Below are positions 1 to 5,283 of a stretch of DNA of 5,283 nucleotides, piece by piece. How positions within the stretch are numbered: the stretch's first letter is position 1; every line of letters starts with the position of its first letter. Both the position numbers and the translations under genes were made by a program. The notes beneath the pieces were generated by a model, which was given only the letters and a program-made list of their open reading frames with translations, was not told where the DNA came from and did not search any database. Source of the DNA: an uncultured Ruminococcus sp. (GTDB lineage Bacteria; Bacillota; Clostridia; Oscillospirales; CAG-272); contig CAJKRH010000074.1 in NCBI GenBank assembly GCA_905202255.1, positions 1 to 5,283 on the forward strand, given 5' to 3'.

Positions 1-838
1 TCTTCACCTGGGAAAGTGCCGCGCGCATAAAGTCGGCGCGCGCATCCACTCTGTCTATATCCCCTGCGGGATAGCTGTATTTCTCTCCTTTGCGAAATCG
101 GATAAACTGCTCTGCCTTGGCACCGTCAAGTATCTGCTTGCCCGCCTTCAGGTGGATATGCAGATTCTGAGCGGGGTCATCGTAATCCATATCGAAAGGA
201 ACATCAAATTCCACTCCGCCGACGGAATCAATTATCTCGCGGAAAGCCGCCGTATCGAGCAGTATAAACCTGTCTATCTTCACGCATAGGCTTTTTTCGA
301 GCCGCGAGCAGACATCGCGCATGGCTTCGAGTCTTGCAGTTTTCGCTATTGATTTATGCGCCTCATCGGAGACACTGCCCTGCGCCGGCACCTTGTACGA
401 ATGATATGCCGAGCTGTACATGGCATTTACCGAGTTTACATAGCTGTACCCGCCGACATATTTGTTTACAAATGTATCGCGAGGTATCTGCAGTATATTT
501 ATCCTGTGATTTTCCGTATCCAGCGATGCCAGCATCATGACATCGGTATTCAGCGAGGCGTCATCAAGCCCTGCAATAAGAAAGGTATAATATCCGCTCT
601 TGCGGGCATAGGGACCGCTCGTGTCGACTATCACCTGACCTGCCTCGTCCGTTCCCGTAGTGCCGTTATTTATAAAGGGCGGGTCGGGTGAAACACTCGG
701 TCGGAAAAAGATAAAATAAGCCGCCACAAATGTTATCGCGGAAAAAATGATTATCAGCAGTGCGCACAGAAGAACCATGCCTGTCCTCTGCTTTTTCATC
801 TTCCGCCGTATATATCCGTCATAACTGTTGTTTTCCAA
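1..838 (-). CDS. LCP (LytR-CpsA-Psr) family cell-wall glycopolymer ligase, N-terminal 279 codons (3' end beyond left edge)
   Basis: The family transfers glycopolymers such as teichoic acids or capsule from undecaprenyl-phosphate carriers to peptidoglycan on the outer face of the membrane. Seen here: a short basic cytoplasmic N-terminus, one membrane segment at about residues 21-45, a linker of about 35 residues, then the LCP domain from about residue 82. Family motifs in order are FLIAGLDD (86-93), NTDVMML (97-103), the hallmark IPRDT (118-122), a hydrophobic IDRFILLD stretch (188-195), VGGVEFDVP (206-214), HIHLKAG (227-233) and FIRFRK (245-250), with GDIDR at 259-263. Asp92, Asp99, Arg120, Arg247, Arg249 and Arg263 are the expected metal and lipid-phosphate ligands by family comparison. 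Asn97 stands where Arg is common. I chose the TTG start at 838, 4 bp after the yqeK stop with AGGAG upstream; the in-frame ATG at 799 (residue 14) has a poorer site. The frame stays open to base 1, so the C-terminus is unseen. Family identity is firm; the polymer transferred is unknown. Confidence 0.93.
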   Translation of the reverse strand, partial: MENNSYDGYIRRKMKKQRTGMVLLCALLIIIFSAITFVAAYFIFFRPSVSPDPPFINNGTTGTDEAGQVIVDTSGPYARKSGYYTFLIAGLDDASLNTDVMMLASLDTENHRINILQIPRDTFVNKYVGGYSYVNSVNAMYSSAYHSYKVPAQGSVSDEAHKSIAKTARLEAMRDVCSRLEKSLCVKIDRFILLDTAAFREIIDSVGGVEFDVPFDMDYDDPAQNLHIHLKAGKQILDGAKAEQFIRFRKGEKYSYPAGDIDRVDARADFMRAALSQVK

Positions 839-842
839 AATT

Positions 843-1478
843 TCAACTCTCCTTTGCCGTTTTTATTTCCGCTTCAAGAGTCGCTCTCGCGTAGTCCATG
901 CGCGGGTCCTTTTCCGCGCCGGTAGATGCGAGATGTTGTTCGGTATTGTCTGTGAGCATCAGCGCAAATCTTGTGATGAAGCGCCGCACTTCTTCGGCTT
1001 CTACTATTTTTTCACAGTTTTCATGCAAATATTCCCGCATTTTGCGGCACATTTCATGAGTGCGCCCCGCCTCCGTATAATCGGCGATAAAAAGCAGTTT
1101 ATCCGTCAGGCTCATCACACTGCCGCCTGTGGTATGCTTGCTTACCGCTGAATACACGACATCGTTTACGATATCTGAGCCGAGAAGCTCGCGCGCATAT
1201 TCCGCGCCCGAAAGCTGATGCAGTGTCGCTTCAGTCGCGCCGCTGATATCGGTGCCGTGGCGCATGCATATATTTTTCTGCTTGTCGACGGGTAGCTGCT
1301 TTGCTATATCGTGGAGCAGTGAAGCCGTGAGCAGGTCATCTCTTTCCTTTTGCGAAAGCGCGCATTTATCCGCCAGATATTCGCATTCGCGATATACTCC
1401 GAGCGTATGCGCATATCGTTTTTCGCTCATGCACATACGCGCCGTGTCCTTCAGACGCGTCAGCACATTTTCGGTCAT
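843..1478 (-). CDS. yqeK: YqeK-type HD-domain hydrolase (symmetrical diadenosine tetraphosphatase)
   Basis: Members of this HD-superfamily group split Ap4A symmetrically into two ADP, controlling this stress dinucleotide in the cytosol with a metal-bound active site. The 211-residue protein carries the expected ligands: His24 in YAHTLGV, the HD pair His56-Asp57 in LLHDIAK, His87 in the LHQLSGAEYA stretch, His115 in KHTTGG, and Asp126 and Asp133 in the LTDKLLFIADYTEAGR segment. The C-terminal part with NTEQHL and the DPR..YAR ending matches the normal YqeK tail, so the gene looks complete and intact at about the usual length. The ATG at 1478 has a near-consensus GGAGGG five bases upstream. The gene lies 14 bp after yhbY and 4 bp before the LCP start, consistent with an operon. 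The partner nadD that usually precedes yqeK in Firmicutes is missing. The enzymatic role rests on family knowledge; it could act on related dinucleotides. Confidence 0.93.
   Translation of the reverse strand: MTENVLTRLKDTARMCMSEKRYAHTLGVYRECEYLADKCALSQKERDDLLTASLLHDIAKQLPVDKQKNICMRHGTDISGATEATLHQLSGAEYARELLGSDIVNDVVYSAVSKHTTGGSVMSLTDKLLFIADYTEAGRTHEMCRKMREYLHENCEKIVEAEEVRRFITRFALMLTDNTEQHLASTGAEKDPRMDYARATLEAEIKTAKES
847..855 (-). promoter_or_regulatory. Ribosome binding site deciding the LCP TTG start
   Basis: Read on the minus strand this is AAAGGAGAG, lying inside the last codons of yqeK. The AGGAG core ends 10 bases before the TTG at 838. The alternative ATG at 799 has only GGCGGAAG directly against it, which is a weak site with almost no spacer. 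This favours TTG initiation and suggests that ribosomes finishing yqeK feed the LCP gene. Confidence 0.6.
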
Positions 1479-1482
1479 ATTT

Positions 1483-1488
1483 CCCTCC
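1483..1488 (-). promoter_or_regulatory. Strong ribosome binding site of yqeK
   Basis: The minus strand reads GGAGGG here, with AAAT between it and the ATG at 1478. It is the best Shine-Dalgarno match in the window and occupies most of the 14-bp gap after yhbY. It fixes the yqeK start and leaves no space for a promoter or a terminator between the two genes. Confidence 0.75.
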
Positions 1489-1492
1489 GTTT

Positions 1493-1789
1493 TTATATAG
1501 AAGAAATATCTATTTTCTTATGCTTTTCGGATTCGCGGTAAAGCACGAATCTCGAACCTACGACGCTTACGACATCGGCGCCGACCTTCTCTGCAATTAT
1601 CTCTGCCGCCTCGCGCGCACCGTACTCGCTGTTGTCGAGCACGCGCAGCTTGATAAGCTCGCGTGCCTCGAGGGCGTTGCCTATCTGCTCCGTCATATTT
1701 TCCGTGATGCCGCCCTTGCCGACCTGAAATATAGTGTCATAATTATTTGAAAGTCCGCGTAAATACGCTCTCTGCTTGCTTGTAATCAT
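1493..1789 (-). CDS. yhbY: YhbY-family ribosome assembly RNA-binding protein (CRM domain)
   Basis: YhbY proteins consist of a single CRM domain that binds pre-50S ribosomal RNA and helps large-subunit assembly. The 98-residue product is of normal family length. It starts with the typical ITSKQRAYLRGL helix, followed by the GKGGIT loop (about residues 24-29; the GxxG RNA-binding loop of CRM domains), a second helix with EARELIKLRVLDN, and the closing strand segment VVSVVGSRFVLYRES. A short lysine-rich tail (EKHKK) ends the protein. The ATG at 1789 is preceded by TAAGGA with a six-base spacer. It sits 20 bp after rdgB and 14 bp before yqeK. In Bacillus subtilis the orthologue (yqeI) is followed by nadD and then yqeK, so this neighbourhood fits, with nadD gone. 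Nothing in the sequence looks damaged. Confidence 0.94.
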   Translation of the reverse strand: MITSKQRAYLRGLSNNYDTIFQVGKGGITENMTEQIGNALEARELIKLRVLDNSEYGAREAAEIIAEKVGADVVSVVGSRFVLYRESEKHKKIDISSI

Positions 1790-1809
1790 AATTTTTCCTT
1801 ACATTATCC

Positions 1810-2421
1810 TCAATCAAAAATTTTTGTCTTTTTCACAGCCTCGGCGAAATTCGCCATGGCTCTCGCCCTGTGGCTTATCCTATTTTTCTCCTCCGGAGTA
1901 AGCTCGGCAAAGCTCTTGCCGAGTTCGCATAAGAAAAGCGGGTCATAGCCGAAGCCGCCTCCTCCGTGCCGCTCGAAAAGGATCCTGCCCGGGCATTCTC
2001 CCCGCGCGCTCACAACCTCGCCCTCCGGCGTCACACAGCAGATGACGGAAACAAACTTCGCGCCGCGCCCCTCCTCTGGGATATCTTTCATCATATCGAG
2101 CAGCTTGTCGTTGTTTTTCTTATCATCGCTGGGCTCACCCGCAAATCTTGCGGAATAAACCCCGGGAGCGCCGTCCAGCGCGTCCACGCAAAGCCCCGAA
2201 TCATCTGCTATCGCTATATATCCGAGCTTTGCCGCCGCTCTCGCCTTTATCTCGGCATTTTCTTCAAAGGTGTCTCCGTCCTCGACGATATCTCCCGAAA
2301 AACCTATATCCGAGAGGCTTTTCACTTCTATCTCGTCTCCGTATATACCCGAGAGAATTGCGCGTATCTCCTCAATCTTGTGCTTATTGTTTGATGCTAC
2401 GGCTACCTTTTTCATGCTCAT
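1810..2421 (-). CDS. rdgB: Non-canonical purine NTP pyrophosphatase (RdgB/HAM1, XTP/dITP diphosphatase)
   Basis: This cytosolic house-cleaning enzyme hydrolyses dITP, ITP and XTP to monophosphate and pyrophosphate, keeping deaminated purines out of DNA and RNA. The 203-residue protein has the Ham1 motifs in order: ASNNKHK (9-15, Lys13 in the phosphate-binding loop), TFEENA (51-56) with metal-ligand Glu residues, IADDSGL (71-77, with Asp74 the likely catalytic base by alignment to Escherichia coli RdgB), DGAPGVYSARFAG (83-95), GGFGYDPLF (155-163, base-binding FGYD) and ISHRARA (182-188). Length is normal. The start ATG at 2421 overlaps the ftsY stop as ATGA, implying translational coupling. 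A second in-frame ATG at 2415 (residue 3) has AGAGG seven bases upstream and is an equally good start, which would remove only two residues. The gene links the smc-ftsY pair to the yhbY-yqeK group. Identification is very secure. Confidence 0.97.
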   Translation of the reverse strand: MSMKKVAVASNNKHKIEEIRAILSGIYGDEIEVKSLSDIGFSGDIVEDGDTFEENAEIKARAAAKLGYIAIADDSGLCVDALDGAPGVYSARFAGEPSDDKKNNDKLLDMMKDIPEEGRGAKFVSVICCVTPEGEVVSARGECPGRILFERHGGGGFGYDPLFLCELGKSFAELTPEEKNRISHRARAMANFAEAVKKTKIFD

Positions 2422-3335
2422 GCCTCTTCCGCAAAGAGCGCCTCGATAAACTCATCAGCATTGAAAGGCTGGAGGTCGTCCGCCTTTTCGCCGACTCCGA
2501 TAAACTTCATCGGTATGCCGAGTTCGCGCTTGACGGAGAAAACTATGCCGCCCTTGGCGCTTCCGTCCAGCTTCGTCAAGGCAAGACCCGTTATATTCGC
2601 CGCATCCTTGAATTCGCGCGCCTGAACAACGGCATTCTGTCCCGTCGTGGCGTCGAGAACGAGAATAGTCTCGCGCAGGCAGTCGGGAAGCTCCTTGTCC
2701 ACCACGCGGTTTATCTTTTCAAGCTCTGTCATCAGGTTTTTCTTATTGTGCAGTCTGCCCGCGGTATCTATTATCAGAACATCCGCGCCACGCTTCTTCG
2801 CCGCGTGAACGGCATCGAAAACGACTGCGGCGGGGTCGGAGCCCTCGCTCTGCTTTATGAGCTCTACGCCTATTCTGTCCGCCCAGATGCCTATCTGGTC
2901 TATCGCCGCCGCGCGGAATGTATCCGCCGCGCAGAGCAGAACCTTTTTGCCCTCGCTCTTGAAAACATTTGCCATCTTGGCAATCGATGTCGTCTTGCCG
3001 ACGCCGTTTACGCCGACCACAAGCACAACGGTCAGCTTGCCCTCTTCATATGCTATCGGCTCGCCGTCGCCGATGAGCGAACGCAGTATGTCAAAGAGCT
3101 CCGCCTTCACCTCTTCAGGCTCGTTCAGCTTCTTTTCCTTTATGCGGGAGCGAAGCTCATCGAGAACCTCCTCCGTCGTTTCAACGCCGACATCGCCTGT
3201 TATCAGTGCCTCTTCAAGCTCGTCCATCAAATCCTCGTCTACGCGACGGAAGCTCTTGAATATGCTGTTTATCTTTCCGAAGAACGAGTTTTTCGTCTTT
3301 GCCAGACCCGCCTTCAGCTTTTCAAAAAATCCCAT
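2418..3335 (-). CDS. ftsY: Signal recognition particle receptor FtsY (SRP GTPase)
   Basis: FtsY is the membrane-associated SRP receptor. It pairs with Ffh through a composite GTPase and delivers ribosomes making membrane proteins to the SecYEG translocon. The 305-residue protein begins with an amphipathic, lysine-rich segment (GFFEKLKAGLAKTK) typical of membrane-contacting FtsY N-termini, then the four-helix N domain (about 20-90) with ALITGDVGVET, and the G domain: P-loop GVNGVGKTTS (108-117), insertion-box DTFRAAA (138-144), DTAGR (190-194), guanine-specifying TKLD (254-257) followed by GSAKGG, and the closing GVGEKADDLQPF (280-291). The long acidic A domain of the E. coli protein is absent, as usual in Firmicutes. 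It follows smc by 37 bp and overlaps rdgB by 4 bp. Upstream of the ATG lies AAAGG, about ten bases away and modest in strength. FtsY is distinguished from Ffh by lacking an M domain and by its C-terminal motif. Confidence 0.98.
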   Translation of the reverse strand: MGFFEKLKAGLAKTKNSFFGKINSIFKSFRRVDEDLMDELEEALITGDVGVETTEEVLDELRSRIKEKKLNEPEEVKAELFDILRSLIGDGEPIAYEEGKLTVVLVVGVNGVGKTTSIAKMANVFKSEGKKVLLCAADTFRAAAIDQIGIWADRIGVELIKQSEGSDPAAVVFDAVHAAKKRGADVLIIDTAGRLHNKKNLMTELEKINRVVDKELPDCLRETILVLDATTGQNAVVQAREFKDAANITGLALTKLDGSAKGGIVFSVKRELGIPMKFIGVGEKADDLQPFNADEFIEALFAEEA

Positions 3336-3372
3336 TTCGTTTTGCCCTTTCGTTATTTTAATTGTCCGCTTC
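3336..3372 (-). other. smc-ftsY intergenic spacer
   Basis: This 37-bp gap is the longest non-coding stretch in the window. It is A-rich on the minus strand and contains the ftsY ribosome binding site (AAAGG near 3346-3350). I see no GC-rich hairpin followed by a T run and no clear -35/-10 pair, so read-through from smc into ftsY is the simplest interpretation. Confidence 0.6.
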
Positions 3373-5283
3373 TCATTCGAGCAGTTTGCCCGCGCGGTGC
3401 TCTATCTCGGAAACATCGACGGATATGATATCCGATATTCCCTTTTCGTGCATCGTAACGCCGTAGAGCCGCTCCGCCGCCTCCATCGTGCCGCGTCTGT
3501 GCGTTATCAGCACAAACTGCGTTTTCTCGGAATATCGCTTCACATAGTCCGCGAATTTGTCTACATTCACTTCGTCGAGCGCCGCTTCTATCTCGTCCAT
3601 GATGCAGAACGGCGCGGGGTTTACCTCGAGTATCGCAAAGTACAGCGCTATCGCGACAAACGCCTGCTCGCCGCCCGAGAGGAGCGAAAGGCTCTTTATC
3701 ACCTTGCCGGGAGGAGCAACATTTATGTCGATTCCGCTCTCGAGAACATTCTCGGGGTCGCTGAGCTTGACCTCGGCTCTGCCGCCGCCGAAAAGCTCTG
3801 TGAAAGTCCTCGCGAAGTTGATATTTATCTGCTCCATAGTCGAAACAAAATCCGTGCACATGCAACGCTCAAGCTCGGCGATATTTCTCATCAGTGCCTC
3901 TCGCGAAGCTGTCAGATCCTGCATCTGCTCGTGCATCTTGCCGTAGCGCTCGCTGACCTCTTTGTATTCCTCTATGGCGTTCAGGTTTACATTTCCGAGC
4001 GAACGGAGCGTATTTTTCAGTTTTGTCTGCTCTGCCGCCGTCTCGGCTCGCGTCGCCGGAGTTATCGGCTCGGCGCATTGCTTTGTCGCCTCGTCGTATG
4101 TAAGCTCGTAGTCGTCCCAGAGGAATGTGATAAGCCCGTCGGCACGGGTATTTGCGTTTTCAAGGTCGTTTTCCAGTTTCGTATAATCGCGGAAAACAAG
4201 CTCCTTTTCATTCATCGCGTTTTTCTGCGATGTGCGGACGGTATTAAGTGACTGCTCTATATCCGCGCCCTCAGAGACAAGTTCCGCTCTTGTGCGCTCG
4301 TATTCCCCAAGCTTGCCGGAGAGAACCGCCGCCTCGCTTCTCAATTTTTCTATCTTTTCTTTGTTTTCGGCGGTCTTTCTTATCGCCTCCGCTATCGTTT
4401 CTTCAAGCGAAGCCGCGGTGGAGCGGTAAATCTCCGCCTTTGCCTCCACAGCTTCAAGAAGCGATGTGAGAAGCTCCGTATTTGTCTCTTCCCTTGCCAG
4501 TTCTATGAGCAGGTCGCTCCTCTTGTCCTCGAGTTCCTCAAGCTTTTCCTCGAGCGAAGCGCGCTGACTGCTTATTTCGTTTTCCTTGAAAGCAAGAAGC
4601 GCCGCCTCGGTGTCGAATTCGTCCTTTCTCTCGGCAAGCCCGCCGATATCTCGGCGGTATCCGCTCATGCTCTCATCGAGAGCTTTCATCTCGGCTTTTA
4701 TCCCGTCGAGCGCGGAAACAAGCATTTCCTTTCCGGAGCGGAGCACCTCGAGCTGAACCTCCTCGGCTTCGCTCATTTTGCGCACAGTGGCAAGCCTGCC
4801 TGCCGCGGCATCGTATTCGGCTTTGATATCCGCTGTTGCTTTCGCCAGCTCCGCGAGTTCGCTGTCAACGCCCTTTGCCGCCTTTTCTATCGAGGCTATC
4901 TCTTCATTCAGCCTGTCTATCTGCGAGCGGCGGGAAAGAAGCTGACTTTCCGTCGCCGAAGAGCCGCCCGTGAAGCTGCCTCCCGCGTTTATGACCTGAC
5001 CGTCCAGCGTCACTATCCTGTAGCGATAGGCAAGTTTTCGCGCCATTTTCGCGGCGTTGTCCATATTGTCGGCGATGATTATCCTGCCGACTATGCTCTT
5101 CACAATCCCGCGGAGGTTGTCCTCGCATTTCACGAGCGTGCTCGCGACGGCAATGAAGCCCTCGCCCGCCGAAAGCCCGAGCGTCGCCGCATCGGCTTCC
5201 GTTCCCTTCATCGTGTCAATCGGGTAGAAGGTCGCTCTGCCCGCGTTTCTTTTCTTTAAATATTCTATCGCCGCCTTGGCGCT
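3373..5283 (-). CDS. smc: Chromosome partition protein SMC, C-terminal half from the hinge (5' end beyond right edge)
   Basis: SMC is the ATPase of the bacterial condensin complex (with ScpA and ScpB) that loops and aligns DNA for chromosome segregation. The 637-codon stretch shown encodes 636 residues; a complete SMC is near 1,190. Reading enters inside the hinge: AKAAIEYLKKRNAGRATF opens it, and GGSFTGGS (about fragment residues 101-108) ends it. Next come some 300 residues of heptad-rich, Glu/Lys/Ala/Leu-rich antiparallel coiled coil, the conserved LGNVNLNAIEEYKEV joint (about 429-443), and the C-terminal ATPase lobe: FGGGRAEVKL (about 498-507), ABC signature LSLLSGGEQ (531-539), Walker B PFCIMDE (558-564), D-loop ALDE (568-571) and switch ITHRRGTME (593-601). 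There are no frameshifts or internal stops. The ATG at 5211 is internal and is not the start. The signature ends in Gln where Bacillus has Arg, which I believe is common in clostridial SMC. It precedes ftsY, the usual Firmicutes arrangement. Confidence 0.98.
   Translation of the reverse strand, partial: SAKAAIEYLKKRNAGRATFYPIDTMKGTEADAATLGLSAGEGFIAVASTLVKCEDNLRGIVKSIVGRIIIADNMDNAAKMARKLAYRYRIVTLDGQVINAGGSFTGGSSATESQLLSRRSQIDRLNEEIASIEKAAKGVDSELAELAKATADIKAEYDAAAGRLATVRKMSEAEEVQLEVLRSGKEMLVSALDGIKAEMKALDESMSGYRRDIGGLAERKDEFDTEAALLAFKENEISSQRASLEEKLEELEDKRSDLLIELAREETNTELLTSLLEAVEAKAEIYRSTAASLEETIAEAIRKTAENKEKIEKLRSEAAVLSGKLGEYERTRAELVSEGADIEQSLNTVRTSQKNAMNEKELVFRDYTKLENDLENANTRADGLITFLWDDYELTYDEATKQCAEPITPATRAETAAEQTKLKNTLRSLGNVNLNAIEEYKEVSERYGKMHEQMQDLTASREALMRNIAELERCMCTDFVSTMEQININFARTFTELFGGGRAEVKLSDPENVLESGIDINVAPPGKVIKSLSLLSGGEQAFVAIALYFAILEVNPAPFCIMDEIEAALDEVNVDKFADYVKRYSEKTQFVLITHRRGTMEAAERLYGVTMHEKGISDIISVDVSEIEHRAGKLLE

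Noticed and set aside
334..1151. Plus-strand open frames of 68-111 codons opposite the LCP and yqeK genes
   Set aside because: Their translations are Cys/His/Arg-rich with no motif, and the opposite strand codes for well-recognised families across the whole stretch.
3336..3372. Possible terminator or promoter between smc and ftsY
   Set aside because: There is no GC-rich stem followed by a T run and no convincing -35/-10 pair; the gap is only A-rich with a ribosome binding site.
2148..3428. 426-codon plus-strand open frame opposite rdgB and ftsY
   Set aside because: It is in exact antisense codon register with the unmistakable ftsY, has a low-complexity Arg/Leu-rich translation with no recognised motif, and spans the junction of two secure genes.
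3353..3865. 170-codon minus-strand frame overlapping the 3' end of smc
   Set aside because: It is an out-of-frame reading of the smc ATPase lobe, where the signature, Walker B and D-loop motifs lie in the other frame. The Arg/Gly-rich composition is typical of a shadow frame.
2857..4251. 464-codon plus-strand open frame opposite ftsY and smc
   Set aside because: It is in antisense codon register with smc, starts in a Ser/Thr-rich mirror of ftsY, and shows no domain. It is explained by codon avoidance in the real genes.
3373..5211. SMC starting at the ATG at 5211
   Set aside because: The frame continues without a stop to the right edge, and the 24 upstream codons encode the conserved opening of the SMC hinge, so this Met is internal.

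Overview
This window is a tightly packed, single-direction stretch of bacterial housekeeping genes, all read from the minus strand. In transcription order (right to left) it holds the C-terminal half of smc (cut by the right edge), ftsY, rdgB, yhbY, yqeK and the first 279 codons of a LytR-CpsA-Psr (LCP) cell-wall glycopolymer ligase (cut by the left edge). Gene junctions are 37 bp, a 4-bp overlap, 20 bp, 14 bp and 4 bp. No stretch over 40 bp lacks a gene, and I see no tRNA, rRNA, mobile element, CRISPR array, convincing terminator or internal promoter.

Gene content, order and protein sequence suggest a Gram-positive bacterium of the class Clostridia, probably of the Ruminococcaceae/Oscillospiraceae kind. 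The reasons are that smc-ftsY is a classic Firmicutes pair, that yhbY/yqeK/LCP resembles the Firmicutes cluster yhbY-nadD-yqeK-(LCP)-rsfS, and that FtsY is a short form with almost no acidic A domain. Base composition looks moderate, with many GCC/GCG/CTC codons but also frequent ATA isoleucine codons. The taxonomic placement is an inference from memory of family sequences, not from a search.

The genes look like one transcription unit. It combines chromosome organisation (SMC), membrane-protein targeting (FtsY, the SRP receptor), removal of damaged nucleotides (RdgB for XTP/dITP, YqeK for Ap4A), ribosome assembly (YhbY) and cell-envelope assembly (LCP). The pieces are ordinary. The points worth a second look are the absence of nadD between yhbY and yqeK, the joining of the smc-ftsY and yhbY-yqeK modules through rdgB, the probable TTG start of the LCP gene, an Asn where LCP proteins often have Arg, and long codon-aligned antisense open frames that reveal strong avoidance of TTA/CTA/TCA codons. 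I found no evidence of a new system here.
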